Program-made: the position numbers and the translations under genes
DNA from: Rhizobiaceae bacterium
GTDB taxonomy: Bacteria; Pseudomonadota; Alphaproteobacteria; Rhizobiales; Rhizobiaceae
Direction: 5' to 3'
Assembly: GCA_017643495.1 (NCBI GenBank)
Contig: JAEPNK010000001.1
Location: 1,283,623 to 1,347,622 of the forward strand
Length of the DNA stretch: 64,000 nt
Shown here: positions 18,801-27,446 of the stretch, one piece after another
Layout: each line of letters starts with the position of its first letter
Numbering within the stretch: position 1 is the first letter of the stretch
The notes under the pieces: generated by a model
Told to the model about the DNA's origin: nothing
The model's database searches: none
What the model saw: the letters and a program-made list of their open reading frames with translations, nothing else

Positions 18801-19205
18801 GAAAATGCCCCCTGCCTCGAATGAAACCAGTTGTCTTTTAACACGGGGAAAGTCGGGGAGACAGGAAAATGCCGGGGCAGCAGGGCGATCATTCTCTTGC
18901 AGAAATGGTGAGTATTCCAGACAAGCCGATGGGCTCATCACATCAGGTGAACAATATGTCCGGAACTTTTTAAGTGGTGCAGGTGAAGGGAGTAACCTAG
19001 AACCCGACGCAGGCGAAACTAGCACAGATGTTTTCACGCTGTCCAAGGTTTTTGAAGAACTGGAAAGTTGGGAGACGCAGCTTCGTTCCGAACCAGAGTT
19101 CGCCAAGCATCTTGGTTCTGTGCAATGCAATGAAGACGTAACTGAGACGCCAGAAAACGCGGGTTCTTCCACGCGAAGTCGTAAGCCCACACGCGGGCCG
19201 TCGTT
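18801..19205. other. Junction region between host and mobile element
   Basis: About 400 bp lie between the SDR start and the MobC-like start. No complete gene is evident. A plus-strand frame that ends at 19209 in an ATGA overlap with the MobC-like gene reads like real protein from about 18,976 (for example LSKVFEELESW, EPEFAKHLG), but no start codon is evident in the element part. It may be a gene whose 5' end was cut off at integration. An oriT is likely near here by analogy with other mobilisation loci, but I cannot place a nic site. Confidence 0.4.
18975..18993. repeat. Candidate left attachment site (degenerate)
   Basis: The sequence starting TGGTGCAGGTGAAGG matches the att-like sequence at 58,209 in 15 of 19 bases, in the same orientation. 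It lies just where host genes end and mobilisation genes start. The right copy is the 3' end of a tRNA-Leu. The downstream part diverges, so the site is degraded or only half shared, as expected for a serine-recombinase product. Tentative. Confidence 0.4.
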
Positions 19206-19664
19206 ATGAGCTCGCTTCGCCAAGGCTTCAACGATGTCGGTAAAGTAGAAGCAAGTCCAACTCGATCTACGAACGCGGCATGCAAAAGCCCTCCGCGTCA
19301 CAAAACAACGCGGGATTGTCCTCGTGTAACGGTGCGGTTTTCGCGAGCGGATTATGAGAAGCTGCAGGAACTGGCTGATGGTGCGTCGCTTGCGGTCTAT
19401 TTGCGGGCCAAAGCACTTGATCGGGAGTTACCCAAGCGCAAACGTGGTGCTGGGGCGTCAATTGAGGATCGTGCCGCCGTTGCACAATTGCTGGCCCTGT
19501 TGGGCCAATCACGGATTGCGAACAATCTCAATCAACTGGCCTATCAGGCCAATGTCGGTTCTCTGGTGATTGAGGATGATGAGAAGGCCAAAATCGAAGA
19601 AGCTTACGGGCATGTGAAGCTGATGCGTCAGACGCTCATGAAGGCTCTCGGGATGAAGGGATGA
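19206..19664 (+). CDS. MobC-like relaxosome accessory protein
   Basis: This is a 152-residue protein. After a variable N-terminus it has RVTVRFSRADYEKLQELA, typical of ribbon-helix-helix plasmid mobilisation proteins. A C-terminal helical region with LLGQSRIANNLNQLAYQAN follows, the MobC signature segment (NLNQLA). Such proteins bind oriT and help the relaxase nick. It overlaps the relaxase gene by four bases (ATGA), giving a tight mobC-relaxase unit. Confidence 0.8.
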   Translation: MSSLRQGFNDVGKVEASPTRSTNAACKSPPRHKTTRDCPRVTVRFSRADYEKLQELADGASLAVYLRAKALDRELPKRKRGAGASIEDRAAVAQLLALLGQSRIANNLNQLAYQANVGSLVIEDDEKAKIEEAYGHVKLMRQTLMKALGMKG

Positions 19665-22447
19665 TCCTAAAGGGCAATCAACGTGGCTATGGCTATGAGC
19701 TCGCCCGGCATTTGATGAATGTCGAGGATAACGAACATGCGACACTGCACGAGGTTAGCGGGTTTGCTTCCGAAGACCTGTTTGGAGCGTTCAGGGAAGC
19801 AGAAGCAATATCGCTTGGTACGAACTGCAAGCAATATTTGTTCTCGCTGAGTCTCAATCCGCCCAGGAACGCAAATGTGTCGGTTGCTGAATTTGAGGAG
19901 GCTATTGGCAATATCGAGAAACGGCTTGGTCTGGTTGGGCAACCAAGGGTGATTGTGTTTCATGATAAGAAAGGCAGAAGACACGCCCATTGTGTCTGGT
20001 CGAGGGTTGATGCCCAGACCATGAAGGCAATCAATCTGCCGTTCTTCAAAACGCGTCTGCGTGATCTGTCACGGGAGTTGTACCAAACGCATAATTGGGA
20101 GATGCCTGCCGGTCTGGTGAACAGTGAAGATCGCAACCAGGGCAACTATACCCATGCTGAAGCTGAACAGGCCAAACGCGCCAAGCGTGATCCGGAAAAG
20201 CTGAAACGCCTCTTCAAGCAATGCTGGGAGCAATCCGATGGCCGTTCTGCCTTTGCTGCGGCTTTGTCTGAGCATGGCTTGATGTTGGCCAGGGGTGACC
20301 GGCGGGGTCACGTTGCAGTCGATGCTGACGGCAATGTCTATCCGATCTCCCGTTGGTGTGGCGTCAAAGCCAAGGAAGTGCGTGAGCGGTTTGGGAAACT
20401 GGATGATCTTCCGACCGTTCAAGATGCAATCCGATATCTGGAAGGCGCAGAGTTTGAGCTGATTGATAAAACCAAGGCTGATGATCCGTTCTCTCAAGCT
20501 TATCAGGAACAACTGTCCGAACTGATCGCGCGCCAAAAGCAAGAGCGGAAAGCACTCACAGCAGTACAAGAAGTTCGCCGAATACAGGAAACCAAAGCAA
20601 GAAACGCCCAATTGCCAAGGGGTTTGAAAGCTGTCTGGGCAAAGCTTTCCGGTCAATATGAAAAGATCGCTCACAGATTGGCTGAGGAAGTAGCCAAATT
20701 TGATCAACGGGATGCCAGGGAAACACAAGCTCTGATCGACAAGCATCTGGGTGAACGCCGATTTCTTGAGCAGGCCCATGCATCGATTGATATCTCGCAA
20801 GCCCTTGAGAGCGCGTTTGAGCCTGACCTCTTTGGCGGAGATGCTGATCAGGCCGCTCGCAGGCTGTACCATCCTGATCCTGCCCAACCACTATACCTGC
20901 CAAAGGAAGAGTATCCATACTCCAAAGCGCAGATCAGACAGAAACCTGAGCTTGTTCTGGATAGCGTCTCCGAGAAACATGCGAGCTTCACCCGAACGCA
21001 AGTACTGGAATGTCTTGCCAAGTTCTTTGATCAGGGCGAAGAACTAAAAACGGCTGCTAACAAGGCTCTCAAATCTGAGAAGCTGGTAGTGGTTGATGAT
21101 GGCAAACTGAAAAGCTTTACGACCCGTGATTATCTCAAAACAAAGAAACAACTCGCCAAGCAAGCAAAAGCCATGGCTTCATCGGGTGGGTTCAAGGTAT
21201 CAGCCAAAGTAACAGAAACTGCCATACGGGCAAAGAACAGGAAACTGAAGCGCCAAGTAGGTGCCAATCTCAACACGGAACAAGTGGAAGCCATCAGGCA
21301 TATCTTGAAGCCCAATCAGCTTTCCTCGGTTGTCGGGCTTGCAGGTGCAGGCAAGAGCACGTTGCTGTCGGTGGCCCGTGAAGCCTGGGAGCGACAAGGC
21401 TACAAGGTTCATGGCGCAGCATTGGCGGGCAAAGCTGCTGATAGCCTTCAAAGCGCTTCTGGCATTCAGTCCCGCACACTCGCCTCACTGGAGACAAGCT
21501 GGAAGAATGGTTACGAGCCGGTTGGGCATGGGGATATTGTTGTAATCGACGAAGCGGGCATGGTTGGTACGAGGCAGCTGAACCGGATTGCCAAGGCCTT
21601 GATTGAACGAGGGTGTAAACTGGTTTTGGTCGGTGACCCTGAACAATTGCAGCCGATTGAAGCCGGAACGCCGTTTGGGGATATTGTGAAAGAAAATGGT
21701 GCAGCCACCATCACGGAGATTCGCCGCCAGAAAGAGGTATGGCAACGGGATGCATCTATTGACTTTGCCAAAGGCGACATCGGCAAAGCCATGCAGGCTT
21801 ACGCTGACGAAGGTGCTGTCAAAAATGAGAAAAACCGTGATCATGCGATTACGGCTCTGGTGGATGACTATCTTGAGGATATGGAGGCAGATCAAACGAC
21901 AACTTCTCGGCTAGCACTCACCCATCGTCGCAAGGACGTTCATGCCATCAATCAGGCAATCAAGGCGGGCTTGCGGGAGCAGCAAGGTGCCAAACCGGAA
22001 ACGCTTATCAATACGGACCACGGTCCACGTGCCTTTGCACAAGACGACCGCATTCTGTTCACGAAAAACGATGCAACCTTGGAAGTCAGAAACGGAATGC
22101 TCGGATCAATCCAGGCAATAGATGGCGATCAGGTCACGGTTCATCTCGATCCGAACGAGCAAGGTCAATCACGCAAGTTGAGTTTCTCAGTCAAAAACTA
22201 TCCGTCTATCGATCATGGCTTTGCCGTCAGTATCCATCGCTCGCAGGGTTGTACGGTGGACAAGAGCTATGTCCTCTCCAGTAAGACCCTTGACCGAAAC
22301 CTGCTCTATGTTGCAATGACAAGGCACAGGGAAGCAGCGAGGTTCTATACAGCGCGCCCAATAAGTCGGAAGCTTAAGACATTTGGCATTGTGCAGAATA
22401 AAAGGCAGCTTCAGATACAATCACCGCCAACACGTAAGTTGGAATGA
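19661..22447 (+). CDS. Relaxase-helicase fusion (mobilisation relaxase with RecD-like helicase)
   Basis: This is a 928-residue protein. The N-terminal relaxase domain has the metal-binding histidine cluster HDKKGRRHAH (H101, H108, H110) and candidate nucleophile tyrosines near the start (Y10, Y12). A coiled linker follows. The C-terminal superfamily I helicase has Walker A GAGKST (562-567), Walker B VIDEAG (D630, E631), GDPEQLQP, and the motif V/VI segments SIHRSQG and LYVAMTRHREAARF. The protein should nick oriT and unwind the transferred strand. TraA of Ti plasmids has a comparable two-part design, but the N-terminal domain here looks like the relaxase/mobilisation nuclease family found with MobC. 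It pairs with a coupling protein 30 kb away at 52,968. Confidence 0.88.
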   Translation: MILKGNQRGYGYELARHLMNVEDNEHATLHEVSGFASEDLFGAFREAEAISLGTNCKQYLFSLSLNPPRNANVSVAEFEEAIGNIEKRLGLVGQPRVIVFHDKKGRRHAHCVWSRVDAQTMKAINLPFFKTRLRDLSRELYQTHNWEMPAGLVNSEDRNQGNYTHAEAEQAKRAKRDPEKLKRLFKQCWEQSDGRSAFAAALSEHGLMLARGDRRGHVAVDADGNVYPISRWCGVKAKEVRERFGKLDDLPTVQDAIRYLEGAEFELIDKTKADDPFSQAYQEQLSELIARQKQERKALTAVQEVRRIQETKARNAQLPRGLKAVWAKLSGQYEKIAHRLAEEVAKFDQRDARETQALIDKHLGERRFLEQAHASIDISQALESAFEPDLFGGDADQAARRLYHPDPAQPLYLPKEEYPYSKAQIRQKPELVLDSVSEKHASFTRTQVLECLAKFFDQGEELKTAANKALKSEKLVVVDDGKLKSFTTRDYLKTKKQLAKQAKAMASSGGFKVSAKVTETAIRAKNRKLKRQVGANLNTEQVEAIRHILKPNQLSSVVGLAGAGKSTLLSVAREAWERQGYKVHGAALAGKAADSLQSASGIQSRTLASLETSWKNGYEPVGHGDIVVIDEAGMVGTRQLNRIAKALIERGCKLVLVGDPEQLQPIEAGTPFGDIVKENGAATITEIRRQKEVWQRDASIDFAKGDIGKAMQAYADEGAVKNEKNRDHAITALVDDYLEDMEADQTTTSRLALTHRRKDVHAINQAIKAGLREQQGAKPETLINTDHGPRAFAQDDRILFTKNDATLEVRNGMLGSIQAIDGDQVTVHLDPNEQGQSRKLSFSVKNYPSIDHGFAVSIHRSQGCTVDKSYVLSSKTLDRNLLYVAMTRHREAARFYTARPISRKLKTFGIVQNKRQLQIQSPPTRKLE

Positions 22448-22599
22448 CCGATCAGAGCCCAAAGTTCCGAAATTAAACGTGCAGCAGATTAGACTGAATT
22501 GCGATTGGGCTGTCATCGAATTTGGCCGAAAGCAGAAGTTCAGTCTTTAGGCGAAGTGGATAGAAGCAGACATTCCTACAATCTATAATCCAGTAATCA

Positions 22600-23010
22600 T
22601 CAATGCTCAGTTTCACATCTATTATGGTCTGCAAGCGTTTCAATAACGGCGCAGTCAGAAACGCTGTCGGCATCGCATTGAGAAATGCGTTTCAGTTCGC
22701 GTTCTAATCGGCGTAGTTTGGCAATTCTCGCTTGAACGTTCAGCAAGTGTTCGACCGCAATTCCATGGGCATCGCGACAGGGCTTGTCTGGATGTTGGCT
22801 CAACTCCAAAAGCCCTCGTATGTCGTCAATGGAAAAACCTAGATCACGGGAGTGGCGAATGAAGGAAAGCCGGTTCAAGCCATCTTTTGTATAGCGACGC
22901 TGGTTCCCTTGCGAACGTTCTGGAGCATCGATCAACTTCATTTGTTCGTAGTAACGGATTGTCGGAATTTTGACCCCCGTTCGTCTTGAAAGTTCGCCGA
23001 TCGAAAACAT
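22600..23010 (-). CDS. MerR-family metal regulator, CadR/PbrR-like
   Basis: This 136-residue protein has the MerR winged helix IGELSRRTGVKIPTIRYYEQ, a long dimerisation helix and cysteines C78, C112 and C120, the three-cysteine pattern of Cd/Pb-sensing CadR/PbrR proteins, with an extra C132 near the end. The start at 23010 gives the canonical MFSIGELS N-terminus. The gene is divergent from a methyltransferase gene, and the shared 72-bp gap holds a matching MerR operator. It probably activates the downstream methyltransferase and P-type ATPase genes on Cd(II), Pb(II) or Zn(II). Confidence 0.9.
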   Translation of the reverse strand: MFSIGELSRRTGVKIPTIRYYEQMKLIDAPERSQGNQRRYTKDGLNRLSFIRHSRDLGFSIDDIRGLLELSQHPDKPCRDAHGIAVEHLLNVQARIAKLRRLERELKRISQCDADSVSDCAVIETLADHNRCETEH

Positions 23011-23021
23011 CGAATTTTTCC

Positions 23022-23052
23022 TTGAAGCTCTAGTAACTAGAGGGAATATAAA
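23022..23052 (+). promoter_or_regulatory. MerR-type promoter with 19-bp spacer and operator dyad
   Basis: The -35 TTGAAG (23022-23027) and -10 TATAAA (23047-23052) are separated by 19 bp, longer than the sigma70 optimum. The spacer begins with the perfect inverted repeat CTCTAG-TAA-CTAGAG (23028-23042). This is the classical layout that MerR-family activators untwist on metal binding. It points towards the methyltransferase at 23,082 and, 12 bp upstream in the other direction, lies the MerR gene start. Confidence 0.85.
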
Positions 23053-23081
23053 TCGGGGAACAGAAATTCGGTAGTCCAAAA

Positions 23082-23528
23082 ATGAATATTCCTCCAATCG
23101 CGCAACTCGCGATTTTTGCCTGTCTCGCCGTAATTTTGGCCACGTTTTTACCCGGCCTTACAGTTGATGTGCCGATCTGGCTGCCCGTTTTGGTAGGTTT
23201 GATTGGGGTTCTGTTTTTACTCCCCGCAGTGGTCAGTTTTGCAAAACAGAAGACAACGGTGGATCCGCGCACTCCGGAGGCCGCCACTACGCTGGTCACC
23301 AGCGGGATCTATGGGATCACTAGAAATCCGATGTATGTGGGCATGCTGCTGCTGTTGTTGGCTTTGGCAGCTTGGCTCGCTGCCGCCAGTTCGCTTCTGC
23401 CAACCATCGCATTCTTGCTGTCCATCGACCGTGGTCAAATTCGCCGAGAAGAAGAAAGTCTTCGCCAGAATTTTGGCGTGGCATTCGAGACTTATGCGAA
23501 CCGGGTTCCGAGATGGCTTTTCTTTTAA
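23082..23528 (+). CDS. Isoprenylcysteine carboxyl methyltransferase-like membrane protein
   Basis: This is a 148-residue protein with about three or four membrane segments and the PEMT/ICMT family motif GIYGITRNPMYVGM, followed by the C-terminal RREEESLRQNFG...FETYANRVPRW. It should be an integral-membrane, SAM-dependent methyltransferase acting on a lipid or another small substrate. Such genes recur beside CadR-type regulators and heavy-metal pumps, but their role there is not settled. It is the first gene behind the MerR promoter and 34 bp upstream of a second family member. Confidence 0.78.
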   Translation: MNIPPIAQLAIFACLAVILATFLPGLTVDVPIWLPVLVGLIGVLFLLPAVVSFAKQKTTVDPRTPEAATTLVTSGIYGITRNPMYVGMLLLLLALAAWLAAASSLLPTIAFLLSIDRGQIRREEESLRQNFGVAFETYANRVPRWLFF

Positions 23529-23562
23529 GAGGCAACAGCAATTTTATTGAAAGAGAGAAATT

Positions 23563-24135
23563 ATGAGCCTGACACCATTCCTAGATCTGAAAACTGTCTC
23601 GATCCTGATCGCCAACGTTGCAGGTCTCTATCTCTTCGTTGCGCTCGTGTGGTCTATCCTTCACTCGGATAGGCGGGTTTGGCCGCCCAAGGAAGCGACG
23701 ACAGGTTTGAAGGTTCGTGTATGGGCGGCGACCATAGCTATTTTTGCGGCCTGTTTCGCAGTCGGTCTCATGGACTGGAATGAATTGAGCTGGCCTGTCG
23801 GTGTGCGCTGGGGAGTCGGTCTCAGTCTAATTATTCTCGGCAATATTGTTGTTTGGAGCGGAGTGATGAACATTGGATTCGATGCGACCAGCGGAGAAGT
23901 GGATATACTGAAAACTGATGGTCTGTATGCGCATTCGCGGAATCCACAATACGTGGCGGACATGGCGATCATCTTGGGATGGGCAGTGCTCTCCGCGTCG
24001 ACTTTGGCATTTGTCCTTGCCCTTGGTGGCATTCTCATTCTTGGCCTTGCGCCTTTTGCTGAGGAACCGTGGTTAGAGGAAAACTACGGCCAACAATACC
24101 GTGACTACAAAGCAAACGTGCGTCGCTTCTTTTAA
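23563..24135 (+). CDS. Second PEMT/ICMT-family membrane methyltransferase
   Basis: This is a 190-residue polytopic protein with GLYAHSRNPQYVADM and the C-terminal EEPWLEENYGQQYRDYKANVRRFF-type block (residues about 167-190) that marks the same methyltransferase fold as the preceding gene. It is longer at the N-terminus, where it has two extra hydrophobic segments. It has a good AGAGAG ribosome site. Two different paralogues in tandem under one metal-responsive promoter suggests they act on the same envelope component or form a pair, which is an inference. Confidence 0.75.
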   Translation: MSLTPFLDLKTVSILIANVAGLYLFVALVWSILHSDRRVWPPKEATTGLKVRVWAATIAIFAACFAVGLMDWNELSWPVGVRWGVGLSLIILGNIVVWSGVMNIGFDATSGEVDILKTDGLYAHSRNPQYVADMAIILGWAVLSASTLAFVLALGGILILGLAPFAEEPWLEENYGQQYRDYKANVRRFF

Positions 24136-24240
24136 GGAGCCGACTTCTCGGATGGCCCGCAACTTATTTTGAAGCAGGGGGTTGAACCTCTAGCCACTAT
24201 AGCTCCCATAATAGTGGGAAACACCAATGGGATCATCAAA

Positions 24241-26589
24241 ATGTCCAACACTGACCACAACCACGAAGCATGCAAGCCGCACCCACATACTCACGAAGAA
24301 GACGCGTGCTGTGGTCAGACCGCATCTAATATGACCGATGCCTTGCCACCGCCTGACAATGCGCGTAGTTTTCGCGTGAACGGCTTGGATTGTGCCGAAG
24401 AGGTTGCAATCCTTAATAACGTCGTCGGCCCCGAAGTCGGCGGAAAGGAGCATCTCGCTTTCGACGTATTGAATGGGCGAATGACATTGCTCAACAGTGG
24501 CAAGGCCATCACAAACGCGCGCATTATGGAGATCGTCAACTCCACCGGAATGAGCGCTAAGCCTTGGGACGCGAAAACAGCTTCAGCCGATCAGGCGGCT
24601 CACTTTGCGCGCCAAAAGCTGTTCACGGGGCTTAGTGCCGGATTTTGGGCAGCAGGCTTCATCTACCACCTCGTTGAAAAGGGATTGAGCGGAGCCGTTC
24701 GCATCTTTTCGGGTCACGGCGATACGCCCATGCCGATGATCGAAATTGGGCTGTTTCTCTTGGCAGTAGTGTTCGGTGCGTGGCTCGTATTGCCAAAGGC
24801 ATGGTCCGCAGCACGCAGACTGTCTCCAGATATGAACCTGCTCATGGTCGTTGCAGTGGTTGGTGCGATCGCTTTAGGCGAGTTCTTCGAAGCAGCTACT
24901 GTCGCATTCTTCTTCGCTTTGTCATTAGCGCTTGAATCGTGGAGCGTCGGGCGCGCACGTAATGCAGTTTCGGCATTGCTTGATCTGGCACCACCAACAG
25001 CAAGGGTCATAAGGGAAGATGGCTCGGAAGCTGATATTCCTGCGGCTCAGGTCGCTGTTGGCGATAGGTTCGTCGTTCGCGGTGGAGACCGTATCGCTTT
25101 GGATGGCGAGGTCGTTGATGGTCTTGGTGAGGTAAACCAAGCGCCAATAACGGGCGAAAGTGCCTTGATTGCTAAGGAAGCAGGCGATGAAGTCTTCGCA
25201 GGCACGATCAACGGCGATGGCACTTTGACCGTTCGGGCAACCAAACTGGCAAGCAATACGGTGCTTTCAAAAATTATTCGTATGGTAGGCGACGCGCATT
25301 CGCAGCGTGCCAATGTTGAGCAATGGGTTACAAAATTTGCTCGTATTTATACCCCGATCGTGATGGTCTTGGCACTGCTGATTGCCATTGTTCCGTCTCT
25401 TCTGTTTGCTGGTGAGTGGGGTTATTGGATTTACAATGCGCTCGTGCTGCTGGTTATCGCTTGCCCTTGCGCCCTGGTTATATCTACACCCGTTTCCATC
25501 GTCGCATCGCTAGCAGCCTCAGCACGAAATGGAGTTCTGATCAAAGGTGGTGCTTATGTAGAAGCACCGGCCGGCCTGACAGCCCTTGCGATGGACAAAA
25601 CTGGCACTCTAACGATGGGTGAGCCGGAAGTTGCCGAACTTCATCCTTTGGGTGACACGTCTGAAGCGGATTTGTTGTCTGCCGCTATGGGGCTAGAAGC
25701 ACGCTCATCTCATCCTCTCGCACGCGCTATTCTGGCGCGGGGGGAGATCGACGGAGTGGATCTTACCCCAGCACAAGACTCAAAAACCGTCCCAGGTCGG
25801 GGTTTGGAGGGCACTTGGCGTGATCAGTCGATTTGGCTCGGTTCGGATCGCTTCGCGTCAGAAAAAGGATTGGACAAGTCAGTCCCCCGACATCTTCTTG
25901 ACAAGATCGAGGCTTCGGGCAGCACGCTTGTTGTCGTCGGAACCGAAGATAAATTGCTCGGTCTTATAGAACTTCGCGACCGCATTCGCCCAGATGCGAA
26001 GGCAGCCATAGCCCGACTACATGATTTGGGCGTGATGAAGATCATAATGCTCACAGGTGACAATGAGCGGACAGCTCAGGCTGTGGCAGCAGAAGTAGGC
26101 ATTGATGAAGTGCGCGCCGAGCTTCTGCCTGCCGACAAGGTGGCTGCTATTGAAGAACTGGTGGGCACCCATGATGTCGTTGCGATGATCGGCGACGGCG
26201 TGAACGACGCTCCAGCATTAGCGCGAGCTCACTTCGCCATCGCCATGGGCGCGGTAGGGTCAGATGCGGCAATTGAAACGGCAGACATTGCCCTGATGAC
26301 TGATGACATCGCTAAGGTACCTTGGCTCTTGTCTCATTCTCGCTGGACGATGTCGGTGATCCGTCAAAATATAGGCATTGCACTCGCAACCAAAGCGCTA
26401 TTCGCGGGGCTGACAGCATTTGGCTTGGCGACCATGTGGGGTGCTATCGCGGCAGATGTAGGCGTGTCTCTTTTGGTCGTTGCCAATGCGCTGCGGCTAT
26501 TGCGGTCTCGTGCCGAGCCATCGGATCCCTATGACAGGCCATCTATTAGCGAGACGCTTGGGAATGAAGCTATCACGCAATCACATTGA
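24241..26589 (+). CDS. Heavy-metal P1B-type ATPase (Cd/Pb/Zn export)
   Basis: This 782-residue pump starts with a His/Cys-rich tail (HNHEACKPHPHTHEEDACC). A metal-binding domain follows whose motif is GLDCAEE, so one of the two CxxC cysteines is replaced by glutamate, as in Zn/Cd/Pb pumps. It has the transmembrane CPC (C408-P409-C410), the phosphorylated aspartate in DKTGTLT (D452), SHPLA, and GDGVNDAPALA. These identify a ZntA/CadA/PbrA-type exporter. The ATG at 24241 was chosen because it begins the histidine-rich tail; an in-frame ATG at 24169 would add 24 atypical residues. It lies downstream of the CadR/PbrR-like promoter with two methyltransferases. Confidence 0.92.
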   Translation: MSNTDHNHEACKPHPHTHEEDACCGQTASNMTDALPPPDNARSFRVNGLDCAEEVAILNNVVGPEVGGKEHLAFDVLNGRMTLLNSGKAITNARIMEIVNSTGMSAKPWDAKTASADQAAHFARQKLFTGLSAGFWAAGFIYHLVEKGLSGAVRIFSGHGDTPMPMIEIGLFLLAVVFGAWLVLPKAWSAARRLSPDMNLLMVVAVVGAIALGEFFEAATVAFFFALSLALESWSVGRARNAVSALLDLAPPTARVIREDGSEADIPAAQVAVGDRFVVRGGDRIALDGEVVDGLGEVNQAPITGESALIAKEAGDEVFAGTINGDGTLTVRATKLASNTVLSKIIRMVGDAHSQRANVEQWVTKFARIYTPIVMVLALLIAIVPSLLFAGEWGYWIYNALVLLVIACPCALVISTPVSIVASLAASARNGVLIKGGAYVEAPAGLTALAMDKTGTLTMGEPEVAELHPLGDTSEADLLSAAMGLEARSSHPLARAILARGEIDGVDLTPAQDSKTVPGRGLEGTWRDQSIWLGSDRFASEKGLDKSVPRHLLDKIEASGSTLVVVGTEDKLLGLIELRDRIRPDAKAAIARLHDLGVMKIIMLTGDNERTAQAVAAEVGIDEVRAELLPADKVAAIEELVGTHDVVAMIGDGVNDAPALARAHFAIAMGAVGSDAAIETADIALMTDDIAKVPWLLSHSRWTMSVIRQNIGIALATKALFAGLTAFGLATMWGAIAADVGVSLLVVANALRLLRSRAEPSDPYDRPSISETLGNEAITQSH

Positions 26590-26698
26590 TGTACGTGTAA
26601 TCGGGCGGATGATCCAGTTTAAAGCACCTGATGGTACACGGCTCACGATTGGGTGGTTGTTTCGACATCCGAACCAGATCTGAGAGGATCAGATTGCC

Positions 26699-27445
26699 AT
26701 GAGCTCTATAACTGCATTGCCCCCTAATCGCTTAGTCATTGTGGATCAAATTCGCGGCATTGCAATTATCGGCGTGGTCATATTCCATCTGGTTTGGGAC
26801 CTGGACTTCACAAATCTGATTGAATCTGGATTCGCCTCTCACCCGATTTGGATAGCTTTCGGCCGACTGTTGGCGGGAACGTTCATGTTTCTGGTTGGGG
26901 TCAGTTTGGTTCTCGCCACGCGCGAAACCGTGCAATGGCAAGCCGCGATCAAAAGAATTTCAAAGATTGCTTTCTTCGCTTTAATCATCACGGTTGCGAC
27001 TTATGTGGTCTTTCCGTCGGCGTTTGTGTTTTACGGGATTCTTCACGCGATCGCAGTGGCTAGCATTCTTGGATTGTTATTGTTACGCCTGCCGACATTC
27101 GTCATTCTCACCATAGGTATCACGGTCTGGCTTACGCCTGTGTTCTACACCAATGACGCATTTGATAGCCGGTGGTTGGCGTGGATAGGCTTGTCTCAAA
27201 CACCACCTATAAGCAACGATCTCGTGCCGGTATTTCCCTGGTTTGGGGTCACCTTAGTGGGTATGGCGACGGCACGCCTGGTTTTAGTCGGCAGAACGAG
27301 CAGCCGTTTTGCGGGAATGACCATGCAGAATGAGATAGGTAAATTTCTCAGCTTCTGTGGTCGGTACAGCCTGGTTATTTATATGCTGCACCAACCGTTT
27401 TTGCTTGCCATAATCGTCACCTTATCTAATTGGTTAAACGGGTAG
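26699..27445 (+). CDS. Heparan-alpha-glucosaminide N-acetyltransferase-like membrane protein (DUF1624)
   Basis: This is a 248-residue protein with about seven membrane segments. The N-terminal block VDQIRGIAIIGVVIFHLVWDL is the DUF1624 hallmark, with the conserved histidine in the first helix. At the C-terminus RYSLVIYMLHQPFLLA is also conserved. The family is related to membrane acyltransferases. What it acetylates here is unknown. It has GAGAGG upstream and follows the metal pump by about 110 bp, so it may be co-transcribed. Confidence 0.75.
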   Translation: MSSITALPPNRLVIVDQIRGIAIIGVVIFHLVWDLDFTNLIESGFASHPIWIAFGRLLAGTFMFLVGVSLVLATRETVQWQAAIKRISKIAFFALIITVATYVVFPSAFVFYGILHAIAVASILGLLLLRLPTFVILTIGITVWLTPVFYTNDAFDSRWLAWIGLSQTPPISNDLVPVFPWFGVTLVGMATARLVLVGRTSSRFAGMTMQNEIGKFLSFCGRYSLVIYMLHQPFLLAIIVTLSNWLNG

Positions 27446-27446
27446 A

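Noticed and set aside
18975-19012. A genuine tRNA 3' end at the left junction
   Set aside because: The CCA-like start and first 19 bases fit, but the T-arm does not fold properly, so it is listed only as a degenerate att candidate.
18801-19301. 500-base upstream extension of the SDR frame
   Set aside because: The SDR nucleotide-binding motif starts 11 residues after the ATG at 18800, which has its own GGGGG site; the extension has no SDR-like sequence and crosses the element junction.
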